In this document: positions 35,734 through 48,561 of the stretch, one piece after another
Position numbering within the stretch: the stretch's first letter is position 1
Layout of the letters: every line of letters starts with the position of its first letter
Source of the DNA: Phragmites australis
Lineage: Eukaryota; Streptophyta; Magnoliopsida; Poales; Poaceae
DNA length: 64,000 nucleotides
Reading direction: 5' to 3'
NCBI RefSeq assembly: GCF_958298935.1
Contig: NC_084921.1
Coordinates: 72,001 to 136,000, forward strand
Program-made: the position numbers and the translations under genes
The notes under the pieces: generated by a model
What the model saw: the letters and a program-made list of their open reading frames with translations, nothing else
What the model was told of the DNA's origin: nothing
Databases searched by the model: none

Positions 35734-37003
35734 TGTTGTCTGTAATTTTTTCCTTCGGTAATCACTTTATAAGGCAATGGTTGCAAATGTTATGAGCTTG
35801 TTTTAATTCCCTCCATATGCATGGCATGCAGATCGATTGAGTGTTCTTGATAAAAATATCTGTTGCGGTTGGCAATACACATCTCAACCAGTGGCGTAGC
35901 TACGTTGTGGGAGGCGGGTGCACAGGCATGCCCTTCCATCCAAAATCGCTGCTAAATATAACTATGATGAACAGTAAATTTTTTAATAGTAACCCTACGG
36001 TACCCCTCATTTTGGTCTGGTTTCTCCCTTGATCTCAACCGACACAGCACTCTCACATGCGCAGATTCGCATTGGACGAATACACGACTGCACTTCCAGC
36101 TACTTTGGGTGTACACATATTTGCTTTCGAGGTGTAGCAAGAGGAGTTTATGTATCGAAACTTGGAATTCAACTTTGAATGCAAATGTGAATGTGAATTA
36201 TGGATTGAACTTTCGAATGTGAATATGAATTGTGTGGTCTGAACTTCGATTGGCTTTGTATATGGTTTTTATGTGTATGTACTGTTTATGTGATCTATAT
36301 ATGTAACTCTGATATGAATTTGAATGTATATAAAAGAATTATCCCATTAAGTTCATGCAAAGAACTGACTATCATAAAAACATTATTCCAGTCGATTTGA
36401 ACTGACTAGGATAACAAGCGATCATCACAGTTGCTACTTTTAATCGATTACAAAATCGACTAGGATATAAGCCCTCTAGACCTGACCGGGATAAGTTTTT
36501 TTCTTTTGCTAGTGTTGAGCGCACCACGAGATCACGTGTCAGATTCCTTGTAATGATCATAACTTTTTCTGCCATCGATCTTATTGTCTCCTCGCTTTTC
36601 AGGGGGGAGATTGCAGGACAGGATTAGGATAACTAATTGGGATCTAATGATGCTTTGGTAGTAGGTAATCTCGGATCAACATGATCTGACCTCAATTGTC
36701 ATTGGCTGGTCAGAAACTCTTGTCTGTGGGGAGCAATAAAGTTACTAGTACCAGCTAATGACAATTGGGACACAAGTCCTACGATTGCACGCACTGAGCA
36801 TGACATATCTTGTTACTCATTACCAGGATCCGGATTCTTCTCGACGGTCAGAACCCGTCGACGATGATCCGAAACCGTACAGGATAGTGATCCACGAATT
36901 CCCATCAGGCATTACCCTAGCTACAGCCTACGGGCTTGTGTGGTTAAGGTTTCCACCGTGGTAGGCTTGTGTGGTCAGGTTTCCACCGTGGTATTATGAT
37001 TAA
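35734..37003. other. Intergenic DNA
   Basis: No gene. Near 35889-35930 there is AGTGGCGTAGCTACG, a phrase often seen at repeat edges. At about 36930-36992 a 30-bp sequence around GGTTTCCACCGTGGTA is duplicated in tandem. Confidence 0.35.
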
Positions 37004-37275
37004 GATCATCTTCAAGGGTTTTTCTTTAGGTCCTAGAATTCCTTTACGACGGGATTTTCGTTTTCTTCAACGCTTCAACTTCAACGCTTCAACGGTTTCA
37101 CTTCACGGTTCTCATCACGAAGGAATTCCCAAGACTATTCCTTTTAGTATGGGATTCTCTTTCCTTTCCTTTCATAATTCTTCTCGAAGTGAAGCCGTTA
37201 GAGATAAAAGAAAATATAAACGGGGAAGGAAATCGGAAAGGGAACAAAACGAAGGGAATATGTTTGAAGATGGTC
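37004..37275. mobile_element. PIF/Harbinger-type MITE, TAA duplication
   Basis: Left end GATCATCTTCAA and inverted right end GACCATCTTCAA match at 11 of 12. TAA flanks both sides (37001-37003 and 37276-37278). At 272 bp it shares ends and internal phrases with 12439-12696. The 110-codon open frame across it is incidental. Confidence 0.7.
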
Positions 37276-37278
37276 TAA

Positions 37279-38987
37279 GAATACAAGTGGCTGCTGAATA
37301 ATTCTAGTTACTACTTAGTTAATTTTTCTTAACTTAATTAGATATAAGTAAATCTCTAGTTTATTTTTTTAGTTTCAGATTTACCCGTAACTAAAAATTA
37401 TAAAATTTACATCCCTACCTATTACTCACGCATGTAACTTTGAGCTCAACATGGCCATCTGAAATAACTAAATATCACGCAGAAAGTTTCATGATCGAGC
37501 GCATATGTATGTGTTTTCTTGTGTGTGCCTGTGTCAGCATCTTTATTTTAACTACTCCCAAATGGCACAATGGCACATGAAATTATGGTAGAGCGTAGCT
37601 ATCAAGGATGGTTTTGTAAATACGAGTCGATGGCCCATGCGTGCCGGGAAAATTTCCCGGGCGGCTTCGTCACCATGCATGGGCACCAGCGACCGACGCC
37701 AGCAAGTTGTTGGATTATGAGGTCTTACAATTTGTTAATTTGAGTCAAGCCGGTCCACAGACCGAACAACATGTATATTTCCAAGTGCTACAGTATACCT
37801 TATAAAAAAATGGGTGGAGTATTTTTATGATCACAGTTCATGGTTACTCCATCAGCCCCTCGAATCTGAAATAGATGTTAATTACTTCAGACTTGCAAGT
37901 TAAGTTGCTAACATGCATAGTCCAATTCTGAAACTTTCAATCACTAATTTACGTGAAAAATATACTTTTACATGGAAATGACGCTACTAGGTCTTTATGT
38001 CATCAAAACTAGCTACTTCCATGTGACTATATTTCTAATTTTATCAACATATAATTATAACAGGCAATGGCAAAAGTATCGGTGACCATGTTCATGTGAA
38101 CAACAAACTGCCGGGGAGAGAGTTTGATATTATTTAACAATCAAATAGCTTTCCCAGGAATTCATGTGGATGATAGCATCACGAGTCAAAAGTGTATTGT
38201 ACGTGATGTGTCGCATCGATGTGTATGCATGCATGCATCCAAAAGTTTTCATCCCACGATGTGATGTGATGTGATGGAGAGGTTTGGTAATAACGGGCCT
38301 ACACATAGTATTACGTATATATACGACCCTACACACATATTTCCAAAGGCTTAATTAACACGTTCTGCGCAAGAGACAAGATTTTCCCGTAATTCTTACT
38401 TCACCAGGCATGCATAATACCATACACATGTACATATATATAATAATTATTTTACACACTATTCTACACTCAACCGGCCTAGCCCACCATACCTATCACA
38501 TCAGGTCACCGGCCTGCCTTGAGCGCATGCGCCACATGGGCCCTGCCCCACGTGCCTCATGGGCCCCGCTCCACACACCCTGGTCCGCATGCCTGCCCCG
38601 CACGATCCCGTCTGCGCACCACAAGTGTGCTACGTATGCTTGCCCTATGCTAGCTCTTCATGCGTGCCATCCACGCGTACCTCATCATCCACCAATCCGT
38701 GACAGTCATGTCAAAAAATCATGATGGTCTATTTTGTTAGTCCTATAGTAAATGACCACTGGCTTGCCGTACAGTCAAGTCTAAAAATTATGATGGTCTT
38801 TTTTTTAATCCTATAGCAAATGACTACTGCTTGGAAATAGCAGGAATGCGCCGGGTAGCTGCTCGGCAATACTCCCTAGCTCTTCTCTCTCTTTGTTTAT
38901 AGCCATGTTGGTATGGAAAACGAAGATATACAATCATTCAGAAGCAGTAGGCCAACAACATATGTTTTCTGTTGCACCCGCCCTTCA
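37279..38987. other. Intergenic DNA
   Basis: No gene supported. Small features: the palindrome CCGGGAAAATTTCCCGG at about 37638, GATGCATGCATGCAT-type repeats near 38222, and a (GTGAT)n stretch near 38258-38275. The phrase GTCAAGTCTAAAAATTATGATGGTC at about 38774 is a diverged copy of one at about 38708. Confidence 0.4.
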
Positions 38988-39522
38988 TACCATAACTACT
39001 GAATAAAATACTGAGCATAAACTACTAATACTACTGACAAAAACTATTGAATAATTTTATTATGACCGGAAACTACTGACACTACTGACATAAATTACTG
39101 AACTATTAATATAACTACTGAACTATTGACATAACTACTGACACTATTTTGAACAAACCTATTGAGTAAATTTACTACGATTTGAAACTACTAAACCAAA
39201 ACTACTGACACAATTAAACAAAATTACTGATACTACTAGCAACTATTGACAACTGCTAACACTACTAACATAAACTACTGAAAAAAATTACTATGACTTG
39301 GAACTACATAATAAAACTATTGACACTACCGAACAAACTATTGAATAATTTTATTATGACTAGAAACTACTGAATAAATACTCAAAACTACTGAAAAAAA
39401 ACTATTGAACAAAATTTACTATGAATTGAAACAATTGAACACTACTGAGCAACTGCAAGACTACTACTGAACTACTGAAAAACTACTGATAGCTACTGGC
39501 GACTACTGACGCTATTGAACAA
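38988..39522. repeat. Degenerate ACTACTGA-type repeat array
   Basis: About 530 bp are built from variants of AACTACTGA(C/A) mixed with TATTGAATAAT and TTACTATGA(C/T)T. No exact period is kept. It contains no gene and lies 145 bp from the left LTR of the copia element. Confidence 0.75.
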
Positions 39523-39666
39523 TTTTTTTGCCTTTGCCTGGCGCCCCCTCTCTTTGTAGCCGCAACAAAGTTAGTTGATTCCAACTTCCTTATCTTCACA
39601 CAAAGTGCTGCTGCTATTATTTCTCATTACAAATCATCCATTCACGCATGATTTGTGATGCATACA

Positions 39667-41322
39667 TGAAGGGATCGGTGACATCCTACGAGGGAGGGTG
39701 AATTAGGGAACTTAGAATATATTCGGCTTCAAAAACTACACAAGTTAAACATATATCAATTTCTATCTAAATATGCTCTAGATTTATCTAGTATGTATAC
39801 TCTACCAATCAAAAGAACTTGCAATTTATCTAGAAAGGTAAATTGCAAGAAAGTAAATGCAGAAACGTAAATAAGGTAGAGAAAGAAAACTCGGCACAAA
39901 GGATTTTTATCTCATGGTGTCTTTCGTATAAATACCACCCCTAGTCCACGTTAGAGCTCCACAAAGGATATGCTCCCGGTCGGCACCCGATCATAGCTTT
40001 TGAGCCATCAAGTCACAAAGACAAGGCCTCCACCTGAATAAGCCAGCCACCAAGGCAAAGTCTCACTACTAGCCTCTCTTCCGGTTCCATGCCGCAGTGA
40101 TCACTTCAAGCTCGAGCCATGAAGGCAAAGGTCTTCGCGTCCCCGTATACGCTTCTCGTTGCCGCTCCACACCAAGTCAGAGGGTCAACAAGTTTGAGTC
40201 ACCAAGACTAAGATGCCGGCGAGTCACCAAGACTCCAAGACGTCGACGTACCACTCGGTACAAGGTAGGATCACTCCTTGATCCCTTCTTCAAGCTGCAA
40301 CATCTAACTACAACTCACTCTAGGCCTGTAAGCACTAAACACACTCTAATCTTGTGCTTAATTGCATTAGATAATCACTTTAAGAACTTTGATGGCTTTG
40401 AAGTCTTCTCAAGTGTGTATGAGCTTCCTCCGGACTTCAGCAGCATGCCACACCTTCAAATAATTTAGTGAAGGGGTATTTATAGCCTTAAACCTGTGCA
40501 CTAGCCATTAACCCAATGGCTCAGAAAAGTTGTTAACACCGGATGATCTGGTGAGAACAATAGTACTAACACCGGATCATCCGGTGAGTACACTCTCACA
40601 AACTAGCCGTTGGAACTCCTACTCAAACCTCTGTGAACACCAGATACTCTGGTGTATACTTCATCTCCATCACCGGATTATCCAGTGAGTTACCTGAGCC
40701 ATCCGAGCCTTTCCTTCTTCTCTTTGTAAATTGCTCCGCTGAAAGCATCCGATGCACATCACTGCATCACCGGACTATCCGATGCCTTGAACTACGTTCT
40801 GTCTCTTTGCATTGTTCATTGACCGGTGTATTGTCTGGTGTAGCCTTGCTTCATCATTGGACCTTCCGGCGTGTTGATCTTCGATCTTCCATGGTTGCAA
40901 CATTCTCTGGTGGAAATGCTCTGGTGTGTATTTTCCTCCAATCATCGGACTATCCGGTAGGTTGTTCCATTCCGCCTTCTGGACAGAAACACTTCAGTGT
41001 TGCCATGCTTTTAATCACCGGACTATTCGGTGAGGCTTGGCCTTCATTCTTCAGGACGACACCCTTCTCTGGAAGAATTGCTCCGGTGAGGTCTTCAGGA
41101 CTCTCTCCCCCTTTGTCAAATATGCTCCGGTAAGTTCAACACCCATAGCACCGGACCATCCGGTGAGGCAAATCTTCACGGGACTTCTTTAATTCGACCA
41201 AACTTTGTCCTGACTGTAGTGGCTTCCTCATGTATTGCATCCATGATACCTACTAACATATATTTTTGACAAACATGTTAGTCTCATTAACTATGTATCA
41301 TTAATCACAAAAATCACAATCA
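39667..41322 (-). repeat. 3' LTR of copia element
   Basis: On the + strand it begins TGAAGGGATCGGTGACATCC and ends CACAAAAATCACAATCA. It aligns along its whole length with 51880-53542. It contains roughly ten degenerate CACCGGA...TCCGGTG palindromes between 40530 and 41170. Confidence 0.85.
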
Positions 41323-42540
41323 TGTTCTTACCACTTAGTCTCTTTTTGTTGCGGCTCTCTCTTTCTCCATCGACACTATCCCCTTTGATTGACCTTGCAA
41401 GAGCTTCTTCTTCTTCTCCTCTTTTGTCAACTTTCACATTCCTAGACATATTGCTAGTTGCTATAATCTCCTCCACATTGTTCATGTTGCAACTTGCATC
41501 TTGCTTTGGTCATCAAAATTCTCGCCCTTTGTTAATAATCTCCCAAAAAGGCTATGTGCACATGTTGAACTCAAAGGGAAAAACATTAGAGCAAATAGCC
41601 GAGAGCTTTAGAAATCATGATCCAATTAAAAGGATACCAATTATATAGATATCACTACAAATAAAAGATATCAATTGTAGGCTAGGAAAGCACATGGATC
41701 ATAATTTATAAAACTCATATAATATAGTCTAAACTCCTCCTATATGTATGCATACATATGATGAGAAAGAAACATATGCACAACTAGATAATATATCAAG
41801 ATAGGAAGTTTAAGCTATATTATGCATGAAGATAGCTTAAATGAATAAAATATTTGACAATGATACCAATTGAATCATTTAAGTATTGCATAAATCTGGG
41901 GACCTATTGATTGCCCCATGAAATTATAAGAGATACAACTTGGAACACATGTTAGTCTCAAAATCACAACTTATAGGATATACTCCCCCTAAATATGTGT
42001 ATACAGGTGTTGAATACTTGTGAGATATATGCACTTGATATTGATAACAACGAGAATTTATCCTATAGATTGGATCATGGCACATGAAATATAATAAATG
42101 TAAAACTAGTACTATAAAATAAACCTATAATTAATAAACTATGTAGCTTGCTCATGGGTTAGAGATAAACACAAGCAACCCGCCATATGAAAACATACCC
42201 TAGGCATTGCAATAAATTAAAATAAGTATATGCAATCCTAGACGAGGCAAATAAGCTAGAAGAAAAAACAAAATGCAAGAACATAAGTTTAGCTACCATT
42301 TACCTCTTTTATCTTTGGATGGAGATTTGGGTATACGATAATCATGATTTTCATCAAAGCACCCAAACTTGTATACTTGACTTCTTTGCTTAAATCTTCA
42401 CTTCATCTTATGAGCTAAGTCTCCAAATCCCCATAGCTCCTTCGGGCTTCAAGTCTTTTTTGGAACCCAAATCGATTGGGGCCCCTTCAAGTTGGTAATG
42501 ACTTCCTTAGATAGCTAAATGGGTTGGTTCCACCTCCAAT
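41323..42540 (-). other. 3' internal region of copia element
   Basis: AT-rich sequence between the zinc knuckle and the 3' LTR. Protease, integrase and reverse transcriptase are not seen, so pol is deleted. The 108-codon + frame at 41322-41648 has no known domain. Confidence 0.5.
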
Positions 42541-43346
42541 TTTTTCTGCCAACTATGTGTGCAACCACCTTGCCACTATCCTTTTTCTTGAGCTTGTAGT
42601 GATTGCTCTTGGTCTTGATCTTGTAGTTGAGCTTTGTGTGGAGGTTGGAGATCTTGTTGGAAAGGTTCGACATCTTCTTCTTCTCCTTGGTCTCCTTCTT
42701 TAATTGATTGCATTAGAGGAACTTGTGGCCTTCTTGATGGCATTTGAAGCATGTCACAGTTGACCCCTCCGCAAGCTTCTTTACCATAAAAGCACAATTA
42801 TCTTGAGGAGGTTGAACACGTTCTTGGCCCTTTAAACCTGCCAAGTCCTTCTTGAGCTTCTCCATTTCTTGCTTAAGCTCATCAATCTTTTGTGTAATGA
42901 GGTTGTTAGATGATTCTACAACAACATTCTCAACACAAATCTCATTACAAAAGGGTGACCTAGATAAAGTAATTAAATCATCACAAGAAGTATAAGCATC
43001 TACCTTAGGATTGAAATTAAATATAGAGCTATATTGCTTCAAAGGGACTTTAGTTTGAGATTCAATGCACTCAAATTTAGCCTTAAGCTCATCATTCTCC
43101 TTGTTTAGCAAATTGAATTTACTCAATAATTGTTCATAATTAGAAACAAATATAACTTGAATGTCATCAAGTGCATTAAATTTTTTAAACTCTTTTGATT
43201 GTTTTTTAAGGACCCTTTGTTACTTATTGATCAAATGAAGGAGTTCATCATAGGAGGGAGAATCCTCATCGGATTCATCATCACTTACATCGTTATCCAT
43301 ACCTTTGACCATAAGGAACTTGTCAGATGGCTTGCATGTCGACTTG
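42541..43346 (-). pseudogene. Copia gag, C-terminal part with zinc knuckle
   Basis: On the minus strand the sequence reads DDESDEDSPSYDELLHLINK, then a coiled-coil-like Lys/Glu-rich stretch (NKENDELKAKFECIE, IDELKQEMEKLKKDLAGLK) and the nucleocapsid knuckle CFKCHQEGHKFL. A TAA stop at 42713-42715 falls one codon before the fourth ligand, so CX2CX4HX4C is completed only past the stop. The gypsy element cuts the gene at 43346. The rest of gag is at 50687-51721. Confidence 0.8.
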
Positions 43347-44263
43347 TGTCGGAGGATTAACTCCTGTCGCAGGGATCCCGAGAGACCCCTTTTTAGAGAT
43401 TCGGCCGGGGGGATGATCCTGAATAAGTTCGTCGGAGAAATGAATGAGAGTAAATGCAACGGCCGGTGGATGGGGATGATGATCTAGTGCAGAAGGAAGT
43501 AAATGCACCGGAAATTTAGACAGGTTCGGGCCGCATGGGGGCGTAATACCCTACTCCTGTGTGGATGTACTAACTGCCCTGAGGAAGTCCCTCAAGGTGT
43601 GCTGGTTACAAGAATATTGTGTCTAACTAAGAGCTTGAGGCTCCTTGTTCTTGGGCAGGGACTATGATTCGGCTCTTGGTGCTTCTATGTTCGATGCTTA
43701 CGGTTTCTTCTTTGTTGATCCGGGGGGCCCCCCTTCCTTCTTGGGTGTGCCGACTCTTTTATGCACTCGCCGGCTGAGGCATGCCCCGAACGGGAAGGAG
43801 GGGGCACAAGTTCCAAGATATCATGACTGGGAAAGGCGTCATCATTTCTTCTGGGTGAAGTGACTGGGGGTGGAAAACGCGGCGCACGCCCGATCACCTA
43901 TCACCATAAACGCCCTGGCAATGGACGCCGTAGAGAGGGCCCACCAGGCAGCCACAGAGCAACCCAGCGTGCCCGCCCTGTCTTGTTTCTCTGCCACAGC
44001 AGGGTGGCGGACGGAACGCCTTGATCCTGGCGATGTTATCCTGAGACACACCGGATAATACGGGACGGGACCCGTGCAATTAATGGCCCCATGCCTCTCT
44101 ACCAAAGCATGGCAGGGACTGACACTACGGCGGGAGCAGTTGGGGATATCAGGCCGTGCACGCTCATTAAATGCGGCCTCAGACCTCTGACTGATTGACA
44201 CCTCATCGGCGGGCCCCTCGGGGGCCCTTCTGGGTCGTCGGGGGCACTGTTCACCTTCCCAAA
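43347..44263 (-). repeat. 3' LTR of gypsy element, partial
   Basis: The proximal part aligns with 48601-49480: TTTTTAGAGATTCGGCCGGG, GACAGGTTCGGGCCGCA, GCGTAA(T/C)ACCCTACTCCTGT and so on. It ends abruptly near 44263 where a second LTR terminus starts, so it lacks the repeat-rich distal half and the outer terminus found in the right LTR. Confidence 0.7.
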
Positions 44264-44394
44264 TTGTCGGAGAGTGAACTCCTGTCGCAGGGATCCCGAG
44301 AGACCCCTTTTTAGAGATTCGGCCGGGGGGATGATCCTGGAAAAACTTGTTTGGAAAATAAGCGGGAACGGAAATAAATGCGATGGCTGGTGGG
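44264..44394 (-). repeat. Extra LTR terminus fragment
   Basis: A second TGTCGGAG...CTCCTGTCGCAGGGATCCC start is followed by about 130 bp of LTR more similar to 48601-48695 than to 43347-43470. It runs directly into the antisense ORF. This implies a rearrangement such as LTR-LTR recombination or a truncated second copy. Confidence 0.65.
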
Positions 44395-45093
44395 AGAATG
44401 AGCTGAGTCGCCGAGAAGGCGAACTGAGTCGCCGAGAGGGCGAAGCTGCTGCTGCGGTGGCCGCCGCGGCTACCAGGGCGGAAGAGAATGCGAAGCACGA
44501 GGCGGAACTGGCCGCCCGTGAGCGCGCCTTGTCCGAGAGCCAAGGCGAAGCAGGCTGCCGTCCCCGCCGCAGCTGGCGGTTCTTCTGGTCCGGCCAGGGA
44601 CCAGGGACTCGAGGCACAGCTGCGGGCCGCCAAGGAGAAGCTCGAGACCGCCTTTGTCTCGCGGGTCAACCTTGAGCATATGCTGGAGGACATCCTCCGG
44701 CGGATGCGACGGGCCGTGGAGAAGGGTGGTCTCGGACGGCTTGTCGACGACAAGAAGGGCGACGGCCCCGCACGACAAGTGTTGGGGCTGCAGCAGGTCT
44801 GCGAGCGCCTCGAGACCCTGCCCTGGGCAGTTCAGGAACTTGCCGCCCGGGAGGGACGTGGCTTGGCACGTGCCGTGGCCGAGCACGTCCTGGCCTGCTA
44901 CCGAAGCAGGGACCCGAACTTCCCATTGGAGCCGGCGCGGGAGGGAGTAGTCGAGGCTGAGGAGGAGGCCGCCCGGGCAGCGGTTAGGAGTACCGCCTCC
45001 GTGGTGGCGGCCGGCTTCAGGCGAGAGGTGCCGCCGCCGCCAGCCCCTGGGGACGACTCGGAGGATTCAGCCGACGCCTCTGCCGCCGACTAG
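44395..45093 (+). pseudogene. Antisense extra ORF of Tat-like gypsy element
   Basis: The + strand, opposite to pol, encodes a Glu/Arg/Ala-rich coiled coil (NELSRREGELSRREGEAAAA, AELAARERAL). After a frame change near 44550 it encodes LEAQLRAAKEKLETAF, ERLETLPWAVQELAAREG, ACYRSRDPNFPLEPAREGVV and an acidic end, stopping at 45091-45093. This matches the C-terminal half of the 'putative gypsy type transposon' proteins common in grasses, found antisense between pol and the 3' LTR. The N-terminal half is lost. Its function is unknown. Confidence 0.65.
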
Positions 45094-46758
45094 GCCTTCT
45101 GTGCCCTCTTTTCTTTTGTTGTAGATGTAGGAGTGAATATTAGGAGTGAACCCTTAGAAAACGCCTTGTATATGTCTTGTGAATATAATGGCAGCTTTTC
45201 CTTGGGCTCGCAACTCCAATTTCTCTGTGTGTTTGATGTTTCTTCTGGTGCTCTGCCTGGAAGTCCCGGGGAGTACTCAGTCGGGCCGTTCCCGACCTTC
45301 CCATCCCCGAGGAATGAAGTTGTTCCGGTCGCTGGCGTTGGCGCAGCCAGCCCTCAAGCTCTCGCGAGTCCGCACTGCCTAGGTTAAGAAACGAAAACAC
45401 AGACTCCCTTGCCCGGAAGATAGATCGATCCTGCTCGGAACACGCCGTGCCTAATGAACACTTTTTCACTTTGCGACCACTCAGTTAGTAGAAGGGAGAC
45501 GTGTGCGGGCGAGAATGTGACCAAGAGTCCTCGCGGTCCGGTGGTGCCCGGGCTTGAAACGGGCCGGACCGAGCACTGACAGCCTGCCCCAGAGACCTGA
45601 GCTCCGGACTACCCGAGTAGCTCGAGCGATAGGATTACCCAGGGTACCCGAGGACTCGGTAGTGCTCGGGGTCCATAAAAGCAGACCGAACACCACGACG
45701 ACCACGAAGGGCTTCGGTCAGACATTATCGCAAGCACGGTACTCCTTTCTACAAACCGCTATGTCGTTCTGGGAAAAAGTAGACACGCGGCAGGGTTTTT
45801 GCGTGCAAGGAGACCACCTCGCCGAACAGATTAAAGCGCGAGAGCCCCCGAGAATGACTCGGGAACATAAATTTACTGAAAGCAGACTTGTCTGAATATA
45901 ACCACTCACCGGACAGCTGTCGGCCTTCCGGCCAACCGATCCAGGAGGGGTGTGCTTCCGAGCTCGGGGGCCCGGGGACTTGATTCTTTCAACGGAGCGC
46001 CCGAGGGCCCAGAGGCATACGAGGCTCCTAGGGTCGGGTGGCCTCGACCACCCAAGCCTAAGTGGTAGGACCACCCGAAGACCCTTGGGGCCGACCAGAG
46101 ACCGGGGCATTGAAGCCCTCGCGGCCGAACTGCTTGTGATTGCCAGCCTGTGACTTGAGAGAGAATATAGAATTTCTTTGTCTGGTGCGCTCTGTTAGTG
46201 CGGTACTTGCTATAGACTGTTCTCGTTTTTGACCCGAGACCTCTCGAATACCCAAACCGGCGAACAAGAGCGGACAGAGGCATAACCTAGAGGTCCTATG
46301 GTTCGGTGGCATCCGGGTATGACAGACCAGACCGAGCACCGACAGCCCGCTCCGAGGGCCCGAGCTCCGGACTACTCGAGCAGCTCGAGCGATTGGATTA
46401 CCCAGAGCACCCCGAAACTTGGTAGTGCCCGGGAGCCTGCCACGACACCGAACACCACAGCCTACCATGCCGGACGTAGGTCAGCGGCGACTGCTCGCAT
46501 GCATACCGATCGGGATTCTTTTGTCAGCGGGAAAAAAGAGAGAGCGAACTTTTTCTCGCACAACCGAGCTCCTCACCAGACATATTAAACATACGGAATC
46601 CAGAAAAAGTATTTTGATATAGCGATTGCTTATTGAAAAACTTAATGTGCAATATTTACGAGGTTGGGTGACATCGACTTACCCCACGGGGCGAAGCCTT
46701 CAGACTGCTCGGGCGGGGAGAAGCCCCCGGCCTTACTAACCTGAACCGCGAGCACGAC
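45094..46758. other. Spacer of gypsy element with internal duplication
   Basis: A segment of about 200 bp occurs twice in the same orientation, at about 45520-45720 and 46275-46480. Shared phrases include GAGCTCCGGACTAC(C/T)CGAG, AGCTCGAGCGAT and GGATTACCCAG. Open frames on both strands here are compositional. No domain is seen. Confidence 0.6.
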
Positions 46759-48561
46759 CATCTACGGGTAGAAGCGTCGAAGATGCTCGATGTTCCACGG
46801 ATTCGGGAGTGGCTGTCCTTCCTCCGTCGCCAACCTGAAAGAACCTGCCCGGGGGACCGCGATCACGGTGAAGGGACCTTCCCACACAGGGGACAACTTA
46901 TTCATTCCTTCGCGCGACTGGATGCGTCGGAGAACTAGGTCCCCCACCTCGAGAGACCGGGCCCGGACATGGCGCAGATGATAACGCCGCAGACTCTGCT
47001 GGTACCGAGCCGCCCGGACAGCAGCACGCCGCCGGCGCTCCTCCAGGTAGTCTACGTCGTCGCGCCTTTGATGCTCCTGCTCACCCTCAGAGTATGCATG
47101 CACTCGAGGGGAGCCCAGAGTGAGCTCGGAGGGGAGGACTGCTTCGGCGCCGTAGACGAGGAAGAAAGGAGTCTCCCCGGTAGCGCGGCTTGGCGTAGTC
47201 CGATTGGCCCATAGCACGGCTGGCAGCTCGTCCACCCATCCCTTCCCGTGCTTAGCGAGCACGTTATAGGTCCGGGTTTTGAGGCCTTTTAGTATCTCCG
47301 CGTTGGCGCGCTCGACCTGCCCGTTACTCCGAGGATGAGTGACGGAAGCGAAGCAGAGCTTGATGCCGAGATCTTCGCAATAGTCGCCGAACAAGGCACT
47401 TGTGAACTGGGTGCCGTTGTCGGTGATGATTCGGTTCGGGACGCCAAAGCGGCTAGTGATGCCGCGGATAAACTGGAGCGCCGTGTTTTTGGTCACCTTG
47501 ATGACTGGGACCGCCTCCGGCCACTTGGTGAATTTGTCGATAGCGACATATAGGTATGCATAGCCCCCGACTGCTCGGGGGAATGGACCCAGAATGTCCA
47601 AACCCCAGACCGCGAAAGGCCATGACAGGGGAATGGTATGGAGAGCCTGAGCTGGCTGGTGAATCTGCTTTGCATGGAACTGGCATGCCCTGCAGCGCCG
47701 AACCAGCTCGGAAGCATCCTGGAGAGCTGTAGGCCAGTAGAAACCTTGCCGGAAGGCTTTCCCGACCAGCGTGCGGAACGATGAATGGCCACCGCACTCG
47801 CCCTCGTGGACCTCAGCGAGAAGATCGCCGCCTTCTGCCCGAGAGATGCATTTCAGGAGGATACCTCCTGCGCTACGTCGGTAGAGATCCCCATCTACAA
47901 TGGCATAGCGTTTGGACTGCCGAGCAACCCTTTCGGCAGACGCCTCATCCTCGGGTAGGAACTTTTCTTTCAAGTACCCTCGGATGTCAGACATCCACGA
48001 GGCATCTTGAGAACATTCGGCGAGCACAGCGCACTCGTCGGACGGCGGCGCCCTGACGGGGCTTCCCACTGAGGGCACCGCCGGGGTCTCCTGAATTGAG
48101 TTCGAGGTTTCCCCTTCATCCTGTTCGGCAGGCAGGACGGAAGGCCGTGCGAGTCTTTCTTCAAAGACTCCGGCAGGGACGCGCGCACGTGATGAGGCCA
48201 GGCGAGAGAGCTCGTCGGCCGGAGCATTGTCGTGGCGAGAGATATGCCGCAATTCGAGGCCGTCGAAGCGTCTCTCGAGCTTTCTGACTGCAGCCACGTA
48301 CGCCGCCATTTGAGGATCCGTGCACTGGTACTCCTTGGACACCTGGTTGACGACCAGTTGGGAGTCCCCTTTGACCAGGAGGCGACGAATCCCGAGCCCC
48401 ACCGCAGCTCGGAGGCCGGCGATGAGACCTTCATACTCCGCCATGTTGTTGGATGCGCGGAATTGCAACTGTACGACGTACCGGAGCTCTTCACCCGTTG
48501 GGGAGGTGAGAACCACTCCGGCCCCTGCGCCTTTCAGCGAGAGGGAGCCGTCGAAGTGCAT
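46759..48561 (-). CDS. Gypsy RNase H-integrase reading frame, 599 codons
   Basis: This is an open frame with RNase H followed by integrase, the 3' part of a Ty3-gypsy pol. RNase H residues visible are D4 (HFDGS), E42 (NMAEYEGL), D66 (VKGDSQLV) and D116 (APADELSR). The integrase zinc finger has H252, H259, C290 and C293. The catalytic triad is D322 (LDILGPF), D381 (TDNGTQF) and E417 (NGQVERAN). A C-terminal GPF-like block (LSPVWEGPFTV) lies near residue 560. The frame has no internal stop and ends HLRRFYP. The methionine at 48559-48561 is not the native start: sequence upstream joins LTR DNA at about 48600, so reverse transcriptase, protease and gag are deleted. Integrase would act in the nucleus on element cDNA; this copy has no complete polyprotein. 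Confidence 0.92.

Noticed and set aside
43842..44753. 303-codon minus-strand frame
   Set aside because: It runs through LTR sequence and antisense to the extra ORF; no domain, and it is a composition effect of GC-rich DNA.
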